From positions 1,612,001 through 1,676,000 of the forward strand of contig NZ_CP071246.1 of the NCBI RefSeq assembly GCF_021496665.1: a stretch of DNA of 64,000 bases, read 5' to 3'. Shown piece by piece: positions 17,949 through 24,190 of this stretch; position 1 is the first letter of the stretch; each line of letters starts with the position of its first letter. This DNA is from Corynebacterium sp. CNCTC7651. Lineage in GTDB: Bacteria > Actinomycetota > Actinomycetes > Mycobacteriales > Mycobacteriaceae. The translations under genes and the position numbers were made by a program. The notes beneath the pieces are model-generated. The model saw nothing but the letters and a program-made list of their open reading frames with translations. It was not told the DNA's origin and ran no database searches.

Positions 17949-18027
17949 CCCAGATGGTGAGACCCACTGGGTAACTCCCACCGGCGGTTTTGAGGCCTAC
18001 TTCACCAAGTGGGTCTCACCATCTGGG
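17949..18027. repeat. 79-bp element with 20-bp perfect inverted repeats
   Basis: CCCAGATGGTGAGACCCACT (17949-17968) is exactly inverted at 18008-18027 across 39 nt. This could be a small mobile element, a terminator-like hairpin or a structured RNA. Confidence 0.85.
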
Positions 18028-18120
18028 CGAGCGGTTGCCCGGGCGAGCGGTTGCCCGGGCGAGCGGTTGCCCGGGCGAGCGGTTGCCCGGCAGAGCGGCG
18101 GCCCGGCAGAGCGGCGGTCT
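18025..18120. repeat. 16-bp tandem array
   Basis: Four exact copies of GGGCGAGCGGTTGCCC (18025-18088) are followed by two degraded copies. The array starts inside the right arm of the 79-bp element. Confidence 0.9.
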
Positions 18121-18228
18121 GATTGGGCGGTTGTCCGGCTGAGGGCGGGCCGGCGGACTGGATCGCACCGGCGGTGTTGGCGGCACCGGCAACCCCGGCC
18201 CGAGCAGCAGCGCCACCGCCTGCAACGT

Positions 18229-18275
18229 GAAAGATCCCGCGAATGACCAGGCAAGAGGCATTCGCGGGATCTTTC
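18229..18275. terminator. 17-bp perfect hairpin
   Basis: GAAAGATCCCGCGAATG pairs perfectly with CATTCGCGGGATCTTTC across 13 nt. The T tract is short, so a terminator is likely but other structured roles are possible. Confidence 0.6.
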
Positions 18276-18354
18276 GTGCATTGACCGCTGGTAACCATGG
18301 AGGTGCATCGCTGCGATTACCGCGAAGGGGCTTCACAGGGCACCCTTCGTTGAT

Positions 18355-18373
18355 TCAGGTTAGCCTAACCTTG
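18355..18373. promoter_or_regulatory. DtxR-type iron box with no clear target
   Basis: TCAGGTTAGCCTAACCTTG matches the DtxR consensus TTAGGTTAGCCTAACCTAA at 16 of 19 positions, including the whole central palindrome. Genes on both sides converge toward it, so neither flanking gene starts here. Confidence 0.65.
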
Positions 18374-18517
18374 CAAGGTGGTCAAGGGGGGTGACGGAAC
18401 CTTGGTCACGGGGGTGACGGAACCTTGGTCACGGGAGCGACGGAACCCCGGTCAAGGGGCGACCCCACAACCCCGACCTCACAACCCCGACCCCACAAGA
18501 CCCCACAACCCCGACCC

Positions 18518-19345
18518 CTAACTCTCAAACCCGGCCACGAACTCCTCGATGGCCGCGTTCACGGCAGCCGGATTGTCCATGTTGGCGTTGTGGCCGGCGT
18601 TGGGGATCCAGGTGAGGGGGTGGGCGTCGTCAAGCGCCCAAGCCCTGTTGAACCCGCGGATCATGCCGGCGCCGTCGTGCTCGCCGCAGAGCAGCAAAGT
18701 CGGCGGCAGGCGCAGGGGCAGGCCGAGGGCGACGGTGTCGGACATCGCGCGGAAGGTGGTGGCGGCGAGCTGGATGTACTCCTCGCGGTCGTAGACGCTG
18801 AGCATCTCGCGGGTGGCCTGCTGCGCGGCCTCGGTCACGGATGTCTCCGCCGGCGCCTTCGCCAGGATCTGCTCCCACGACCGCATCCGCAGCACCGGCT
18901 CCATGTGGCGGATGGCGCGGATCTGCCACGGCCGCCACAACGCGCGGCTCATCGGCATCGTGTCCACGCCGACAAACCCGCGCGCCAGCCCCGGCTCCAA
19001 GCTCATCGACGCCTGCGCCACCATCCCGCCAAAGGACTGCCCCACCAGCACGGGACGGGTCACGCCAGCATCCGCGAGCACCTCGAGCAGCACCTCCGCG
19101 ACCCCGAGCACTCCGCCACTACGAATCGCGTCCAACGAGTACGGACGCGACTCGCTGTGCGCCGGGCTGTCCCACGCCAGCACGTTGTACGCCTCGCCGA
19201 AGTGCTCCAGCTGCGGCGCGAACAGCCGGTGATCCACAAGCATCCCGTGCAGAAACACCAGCCACGGCCGCCGCGGATCCGGCTCCCGCGTCACCCAGTA
19301 CGCCACACGCCCGTGGGCGGCGGCATACTCGCGCCTGACCGTCAC
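18518..19345 (-). CDS. Alpha/beta hydrolase
   Basis: This 275-residue hydrolase has WLVFLHGMLVDHR (oxyanion segment), the nucleophile elbow LVGQSFGGMVAQ, an acid in LLCGEHDGAGM and the terminal histidine in PNAGHNANMDNP. It resembles haloalkane dehalogenase/lipase-type hydrolases; substrate unknown. The GTG at 19345 follows AAGGAG by 5 nt and is preferred over the in-frame ATG at 19396. It lies 66 bp downstream of the aldehyde dehydrogenase on the same strand and may be co-transcribed. Confidence 0.85.
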   Translation of the reverse strand: MTVRREYAAAHGRVAYWVTREPDPRRPWLVFLHGMLVDHRLFAPQLEHFGEAYNVLAWDSPAHSESRPYSLDAIRSGGVLGVAEVLLEVLADAGVTRPVLVGQSFGGMVAQASMSLEPGLARGFVGVDTMPMSRALWRPWQIRAIRHMEPVLRMRSWEQILAKAPAETSVTEAAQQATREMLSVYDREEYIQLAATTFRAMSDTVALGLPLRLPPTLLLCGEHDGAGMIRGFNRAWALDDAHPLTWIPNAGHNANMDNPAAVNAAIEEFVAGFES

Positions 19346-19411
19346 GGCTGCTCCTTCCCGTTCCCTCGCTTTACGACGGTCACATGGCCACCCCACAAGC
19401 AGGGGCCGCCC

Positions 19412-20884
19412 CTAGTCGGCTACGTAAAAGCGCTGCATGTTCACGAACTCGTCCATGCCCAGCGGCCCAAGCTCGCGGCCAAGGCCGGAGTTCTTGATGC
19501 CGCCGAACGGCAGCTCGGCACCGCGGGCCTGGGGGATGTTCACGTGGATCATACCGGTCTCAATCTTGTCGGCCACGCGCTTCGCCCGCTGAGTGTCCGT
19601 GGACATCACGGCGCCGCCAAGGCCGTAGCGGGAGTTGTTAGCCAGCTCGATGGCTTCCTCTTCCGTCGATACGCGGTAAACGGCGGCGACGGGGCCGAAG
19701 AACTCCTCGTAGTAGATGTCCGAACCTACAGGGATGTCGGTAATCACGGCGGGGGTGAAGTAGGCACCCTCGCCCGTCAGCTCGCCACCGGTGTGCAGCT
19801 TCGCGCCCGCCTCAACGGCGATGTCGGTAATCACGGCGGGGGTGAAGTAGGCACCCTCGCCCGTCAGCTCGCCACCGGTGTGCAGCTTCGCGCCCGCCTC
19901 AACGGCGTCCTCGATCTGGCCCACCAGCTTCTCGGCCGCATCGCGGGAGGAGAGCGGGAAGAACTCGCGCTCGCCGGCTGCGCCCGGGTTCATCGGGTCG
20001 CCGGCAACGGTGGCCTCCGCAAGCTTGACCAGCTCAGCCACGAAGTCGTCGAAGATGTCCTCCATCACAATCATGCGCTTGTTGGAAGTGCAGGACTGGC
20101 CGGTGTTGCCGCTGCGCTTCTTCCACGCGGTCTTGGCCGCCTCCGGCACATCGTCAGCGTCCAGCACCACGTACGCATCGGTGCCGCCGAGCTCCAGCAC
20201 GCACTTCTTCAGGTTCTCGCCGGCCAGCTTGCCAATCGCACGGCCCGCACGCTCCGAGCCCGTCAGGGACACGCCCTGCACGCGCGGGTCAGCGATCAGC
20301 GTCTCAATCTGATCGTGCGTGGCGTAGATGTTGGTAACCGCACCGGCAGGCAGGCCAGCGTCGGTGAAAATCTCTTCGATCGCCTCGGAAGAGCGCGGGC
20401 AGATTTCCGCGTGCTTCACCATTACCACGTTGCCGGCCATCAGCGCCGGCGCGGCGAAGCGAATTGCCTGGTAGTACGGGTAGTTCCACGGCATAACTCC
20501 CACGATCACGCCAAGGGGCACCTTGCGGATCACCACACTGCCATCCCCATCGTGCGGCAGCTGCTGATCAGCACCGAACTCCGCGCCGTTTTCGGCGTAG
20601 TAGTTCAGAATCTCCACACAATCATCTACCTCGCCGTCGCCCTCCTCGATGGACTTGCCCATCTCTTCGGCGATGAGTTTGGCGAGGGTCTCCCTGCGAG
20701 CGTCGAAAAGCTTGGCTGCCTCAGCGAGGCGCTCCCCGCGCTCGGCGTAACTCAGCTCGCGCCACGTGCCAAACGTCTCGTGCGCGGTAGCCAGCGCGTC
20801 CTCGAGCGCGGTGTCGGTGATGAAATCGAATTCCTCGACAATTTCGTTGGTTGCGGGATTTTGTACGCGGTACGGATTATTCAT
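19412..20884 (-). CDS. Aldehyde dehydrogenase, probably succinate-semialdehyde dehydrogenase, with an internal 29-residue duplication
   Basis: This NAD(P)-dependent enzyme oxidises an aldehyde to an acid. Family marks include the VMPWNYPYYQAIRF segment, catalytic glutamate in VLELGGTDAYVVLDDAD-like context, and catalytic cysteine in NTGQSCTSNKRMIV. FFGPVAAVYRV and NIPQARGAELPFGGIKNSG near the C-terminus fit the succinate-semialdehyde dehydrogenase group. The protein is 490 residues; without an exact 87-bp tandem repeat (19733-19906) it would be 461, the usual size. The repeat encodes EAGAKLHTGGELTGEGAYF and neighbours twice, in frame. The start at 20884 (MNNPYRVQNP) is preferred. Whether the enlarged enzyme works is unclear. 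Confidence 0.88.
   Translation of the reverse strand: MNNPYRVQNPATNEIVEEFDFITDTALEDALATAHETFGTWRELSYAERGERLAEAAKLFDARRETLAKLIAEEMGKSIEEGDGEVDDCVEILNYYAENGAEFGADQQLPHDGDGSVVIRKVPLGVIVGVMPWNYPYYQAIRFAAPALMAGNVVMVKHAEICPRSSEAIEEIFTDAGLPAGAVTNIYATHDQIETLIADPRVQGVSLTGSERAGRAIGKLAGENLKKCVLELGGTDAYVVLDADDVPEAAKTAWKKRSGNTGQSCTSNKRMIVMEDIFDDFVAELVKLAEATVAGDPMNPGAAGEREFFPLSSRDAAEKLVGQIEDAVEAGAKLHTGGELTGEGAYFTPAVITDIAVEAGAKLHTGGELTGEGAYFTPAVITDIPVGSDIYYEEFFGPVAAVYRVSTEEEAIELANNSRYGLGGAVMSTDTQRAKRVADKIETGMIHVNIPQARGAELPFGGIKNSGLGRELGPLGMDEFVNMQRFYVAD
19733..19906 (-). repeat. 87-bp perfect tandem duplication within the aldehyde dehydrogenase gene
   Basis: Copies 19733-19819 and 19820-19906 are identical and add exactly 29 codons. 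Confidence 0.97.
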
Positions 20885-21197
20885 GCGCCCCATGGTAGGG
20901 ACGCGCCGTGACAAATGCCACGAACCCCCAGCTAGCAGCCAGTTCGCGCAAATCCGCCTCGAACGCGTCCAACGCAGCGTCCGGCGCGTGCAGGCGCTCG
21001 CGGCACGCATACGTGCCATCCGCGCGGCGCCGCCAGCGGGTAAACCACACCTCGCCCGGCTCGGTTGACTCGGGCAGCTGGAGCAAAAGCTTTTCGACGC
21101 TCATCCGAGCACCCCGAGGCATCGAATCAATCACCAACGTCGCCTGACGGGCAGCCGGAAGCGGGCGCGACGGAGAGTGCAACAGCGAAGTTGTCAT
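20877..21197 (-). CDS. Hypothetical protein upstream of the aldehyde dehydrogenase
   Basis: This 106-residue protein begins MTTSLLHSPSRPLPAARQAT and has a core MSVEKLLLQLPESTEPGEVW. There is no signal peptide or membrane segment, and I recognise no family. Its last codons overlap the start of the aldehyde dehydrogenase, so the two are translationally coupled. Its leader contains a structured element (21226-21314). One CGTCGAWAAGC copy lies at 21089-21099. Confidence 0.65.
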   Translation of the reverse strand: MTTSLLHSPSRPLPAARQATLVIDSMPRGARMSVEKLLLQLPESTEPGEVWFTRWRRRADGTYACRERLHAPDAALDAFEADLRELAASWGFVAFVTARPYHGAHE

Positions 21198-21225
21198 GCG
21201 GGGACCTTCATGGATTGAAAACGGC

Positions 21226-21314
21226 GCACTCCGTTCGGTGATCCCCGGTGACTAAGCGGGCCACGTCCGGTGACTAGCCGGGCGCGGTGGAGTGCGAGAC
21301 GAGAGGTTCGTCTT
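21226..21314 (-). promoter_or_regulatory. Structured leader, candidate attenuator or cis-regulatory RNA
   Basis: On the minus strand the region holds a hairpin AGACGA/TCGTCT, then CGCACTCC pairing with GGAGTGCG over 57 nt, followed directly by CCGTTTTC, 20-30 nt before the ATG at 21197. Between the arms TAGTCACCGG is repeated twice. It does not match a riboswitch class I can name. It could be an RNA switch or a set of repressor sites. Confidence 0.4.
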
Positions 21315-21434
21315 CCCCAACGGCCTCTTGTTACTCAGCGGTAAGCTCAACCGATCTTGCGTCACTTGAATCACCCCAGCAACCCTCAACCGCAGCTTGA
21401 TCCCCCTATTCACTGAAGCTGAGGTTGAGCGTTA

Positions 21435-21490
21435 GGCCGCGGGGCCGCGGAGCGCGGCCACCCCGCGACGGGGTGTTCCACCCCGCGGCC
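21435..21490 (-). terminator. GC-rich inverted repeat at the end of the transporter gene
   Basis: GGCCGCGGGG (21435-21444) pairs with CCCCGCGGCC (21481-21490), with further short pairing inside. No T tract is seen. The 298-bp gap 21198-21495 otherwise shows no gene. Confidence 0.4.
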
Positions 21491-21495
21491 GACGC

Positions 21496-22365
21496 CTAGA
21501 GCAGCCGCACCGCCACCACGCCCGCCAGCGTAAGCGCCAGCCCCACCAGCCGGCGGGTATCCAGCGGCCGCTTGCGAGCCCCGAACGCGCCGACGGATTC
21601 CATCACCTGGCCGCCCGCGATCGTGCCGGCGTTGAACGCGATCACGGTGGTGGCCGTGCCCAGGATCGGAGCCAGCGTGGCACCCCCGGCCACGAACACA
21701 GCACCAATCACGCCGCCCAGCCACATCCACCACGGCCCCGGCTCCGGCCGCCGCACCAGTTGCCGCGGGCTGGTCACCAGTACCGCCGCCAGCAGCAGGA
21801 CCGCGCCCACGGTCAGGTTGATTTCCGCGGCGTGGAACGCGGACCCGGCGATGGTGCCCAGGTAGCCGTTGATGGCGGTCTGCATCGCGGAGCCCATGCC
21901 GATGCCCACGCCCAGCGCGCGATACGCCCACACGCCCGCGCCGTCCGCAGCACCGCCCAGCACGGAGCCGCCAGAACCGCCAGAACCAGCACCCCCAACC
22001 CCAGCGCGCCCCACGCCCAGCACCACCGCGATGCCCACCAGCACCACCCCAGCACCGAGCAACCGCAACACCCCAACATCGACCTGCTTGGCCCCGAACA
22101 GGCCGAACTGGTCAATCGCCAACCCCATGGTCACCTGCCCCAGGATCGGCAGCACCACGGTCTGCACCGCGCCAAGCTTGGGAAACAGCAGGATGTTGCC
22201 AATCACAAACAGCACGCCGAAGCAGCCGCCCAGCCAAATCCACCAGGGGTTACCCACCTGCGAATCAAAACTCGGCAGCGGATTCCCCCGCGCGAGCGAC
22301 GAGTTCGCGGCCGTCTGAATCGGAATGATCGCCCCGATCATCAGGGCGACAAGCAGGTACACCAC
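21496..22365 (-). CDS. DMT-superfamily transporter (YdcZ/DUF606 type, two repeats)
   Basis: This 289-residue membrane protein has about ten hydrophobic helices in two homologous halves. Half one contains IPIQTAANSSLARGNPLPSF and PWWIWLGGCFGVLFVIGNIL; half two contains AMQTAINGYLGTIAGSAFHA and PWWMWLGGVIGAVFVAGGAT. Each half matches the DMT YdcZ family, whose members usually have one repeat per chain, so this is the fused form. The linker between halves is glycine-rich (GVGGAGSGGSGGSVLGG). Substrates of this family are poorly known; efflux of small metabolites is likely. Confidence 0.85.
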   Translation of the reverse strand: MVYLLVALMIGAIIPIQTAANSSLARGNPLPSFDSQVGNPWWIWLGGCFGVLFVIGNILLFPKLGAVQTVVLPILGQVTMGLAIDQFGLFGAKQVDVGVLRLLGAGVVLVGIAVVLGVGRAGVGGAGSGGSGGSVLGGAADGAGVWAYRALGVGIGMGSAMQTAINGYLGTIAGSAFHAAEINLTVGAVLLLAAVLVTSPRQLVRRPEPGPWWMWLGGVIGAVFVAGGATLAPILGTATTVIAFNAGTIAGGQVMESVGAFGARKRPLDTRRLVGLALTLAGVVAVRLL

Positions 22366-22421
22366 GCGCGTCTAACCCAACTCAGTCCAAACTCAATCCC
22401 ACACCCAAACCCGAGCCAAAC

Positions 22422-23228
22422 TCAGCCCAGCTCAGCCCAAATCGCCGTGTTGGTCTCCTGCCACAGCGGCTTGGCCCAATCACCGAACTCGCGGTCCGTC
22501 AGCGCCACCATCGCGTGCTCGCCCGCCACCCACAGGTACGTGCCGCTCATGCCGAAGTGCCCGGCGGTCTCCGCCGGCATCCCGTCACCGGTCCAATGCG
22601 GGCTTTTCTCGCCCTTCAGCTCAAAGCCCAGGCCCCACGGGCACGGCTTCTGCATCCCGTAGCCCGGGACCACGCCGCGCAGGTCCCCGAACTGGTTCGT
22701 GCGCGCCTCGCGCAGCGTCTCCTCCGCCAGCAGTTTCGGCGACAGCAGCTCCCGCGCGAACTGCGCCAGATCGCTTATCGACGCCTCCGCCCCATGCCCC
22801 GCACTCCCCACCAACCGCGCAGTCTCCATCCCAAGCGGCTGGAACACGCCCTCGCGCAGGTACTCCGGGAACGCGATCCCCGTCGTCTCCTCCACAAAAT
22901 CGGCCAGGATCTCGTACCCCGCGGACGAGTAGATCCGCCGCTCCCCCGCCGGTTTCTGCTGCTCACGGCTATCAAATCCCACGCCCGACGCATGCGCCAG
23001 GAGGTGTCGCACGGTGGACCCGGCCGGCCCGCAAGCGCTATCCAGCTCGAACGCCCCCTCCTCCACCGCCAGCAGCACGCCGTACGCACTGAGCAGCTTG
23101 GTCACGCTCGCCAGCGCAAACACGCGCTCCGCGTCCCCGTAGGCTTCTTCCCGCTTACCGACGATCACCGCCGCCACATTGTCCGCCGGCCAACCAGCAA
23201 GCTGCGTTTCCAGGATGTTCCCGCTCAT
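22422..23228 (-). CDS. Serine hydrolase of the beta-lactamase/penicillin-binding family
   Basis: This 268-residue protein has the SxxK motif in LASVTKLLSA (about residues 40-49), the YxS/N motif in RRIYSSAGYEILADF, and an HFGMSGT segment in place of the KTG box. It has no signal peptide, so it is probably cytoplasmic and more likely an esterase or peptidase than a true beta-lactamase. A CGTCGAWAAGC copy lies at 22773-22783. Confidence 0.82.
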   Translation of the reverse strand: MSGNILETQLAGWPADNVAAVIVGKREEAYGDAERVFALASVTKLLSAYGVLLAVEEGAFELDSACGPAGSTVRHLLAHASGVGFDSREQQKPAGERRIYSSAGYEILADFVEETTGIAFPEYLREGVFQPLGMETARLVGSAGHGAEASISDLAQFARELLSPKLLAEETLREARTNQFGDLRGVVPGYGMQKPCPWGLGFELKGEKSPHWTGDGMPAETAGHFGMSGTYLWVAGEHAMVALTDREFGDWAKPLWQETNTAIWAELG

Positions 23229-23252
23229 GGGCCACGATCCTAGTCGCGCCCG

Positions 23253-23912
23253 CTAATTACTCAGCCGAACGCGCACCTCATACCCCTCCAGCGCCGTTCC
23301 CGCAGCCATCGCGCGCGCGTGCGCTTCCAGGAGCTCCCCCACGCGTGACGACGCCCGCTCGAGCAAACCCTGCTCCACCGCCTTATCCTCCGCAAGTTTT
23401 TCCTGCTCGGCGATGAACCGGGTCACGTCGTCCACCCGCACCTGGTTCAGCGGGTTCATCGACTGGTCGTGCACCACCACGCTCGAGGCATCGATGTTAG
23501 AGCTCAGCACCTCCACCGGTGGCACCTGAATCTCGATGGCCTTTGCCACGTCATCCACCGACACCCGGATCCCTTCCGCGTTGCGGATACCGGCGGTTAC
23601 CTTGCCGTCATACGTCACCAGGAAGTTGCGCCCCGTGAACGGCACCTCAAACCCGCGGACCAAGAGCCCCTCTTTGTCGTACGAGCCCACGTTGGAGTAC
23701 ACGTACTCCTCCACGCTCAGCTCCGCGACCTCGTTGAATGACGCCCCGATCGACTCCGCCGTGATCCGCTCCTCCCCCATTCCGAACAGCGATGGCCGCA
23801 GGAACACCGCCGCAAGTAGGAGCCCAAGCGTGATTGCGATCGCCCCCAGACACCCCACAGCCCTCGAACCAGCGCGACGGACGGGGCGGGGCATCTTGGC
23901 AGCGGTGCTCAT
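23253..23912 (-). CDS. DUF4230-family membrane-anchored protein
   Basis: This 219-residue protein has one N-terminal membrane helix (about residues 18-38, AVGCLGAIAITLGLLLAAVF) and an extracytoplasmic domain rich in strands with GFEVPFTGRNFLVTYDGKVTAGI and a C-terminal helix. This layout fits DUF4230; the function is unknown. The start at 23912 is chosen because the upstream part of the open frame is antisense to the next small gene. Confidence 0.78.
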   Translation of the reverse strand: MSTAAKMPRPVRRAGSRAVGCLGAIAITLGLLLAAVFLRPSLFGMGEERITAESIGASFNEVAELSVEEYVYSNVGSYDKEGLLVRGFEVPFTGRNFLVTYDGKVTAGIRNAEGIRVSVDDVAKAIEIQVPPVEVLSSNIDASSVVVHDQSMNPLNQVRVDDVTRFIAEQEKLAEDKAVEQGLLERASSRVGELLEAHARAMAAGTALEGYEVRVRLSN

Positions 23913-23923
23913 GAGGAAAAATC

Positions 23924-24136
23924 CTAGCGCGACTCCGGTTCTTGGCTCCGCCGCCAGCGCAGCCAACGGCGTACCAGGAGCACCTCGAGCGTGATCATCA
24001 CAGCGGCGAACAGCGCCGGCCACACCGCTGGCTCCGGCCGGAAGACGTTCACCACCGCTTGGATCAGTGCGAGTGCCGTGAAGAATCCGACGAAGCCGAC
24101 AATGCTCTGCCACACGAGGTCTTTGCGCAGGTCCAC
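23924..24136 (-). CDS. Small two-helix membrane protein
   Basis: This 70-residue protein begins MDLRKDLVWQSIVGFVGFFT and has two hydrophobic helices (about 10-32 and 38-58) with a basic tail (RRWLRWRRSQEPESR). It lies 11 bp upstream of the DUF4230 gene, so co-transcription is likely. No function can be given. Confidence 0.75.
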   Translation of the reverse strand: MDLRKDLVWQSIVGFVGFFTALALIQAVVNVFRPEPAVWPALFAAVMITLEVLLVRRWLRWRRSQEPESR

Positions 24137-24190
24137 GCGCCGCAGTCTAGTCGGTCCTCCCGGTCTTGCCGGGCCCCTGCCCGGCCGGCC

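Larger units (their letters stand above)
17761..18517. other. 757-bp gap between convergent genes, filled with repeats
   Basis: No convincing gene is seen. It holds two 18-bp direct repeats, a 79-bp inverted-repeat element, a 16-bp tandem array, a 17-bp perfect hairpin, a DtxR-type box and a short array around GTGACGGAACCTTGGTCAC (about 18376-18460). Open frames here are low complexity and follow the repeats. Confidence 0.75.

Noticed and set aside
18016..18336. Minus-strand frames just downstream of the iron box
   Set aside because: They follow the 16-bp array and are Pro/Arg low complexity; no transport or siderophore motif is visible.
18425..20911. An 828-residue plus-strand frame
   Set aside because: It runs antisense to the hydrolase and the aldehyde dehydrogenase, both with clear motifs.
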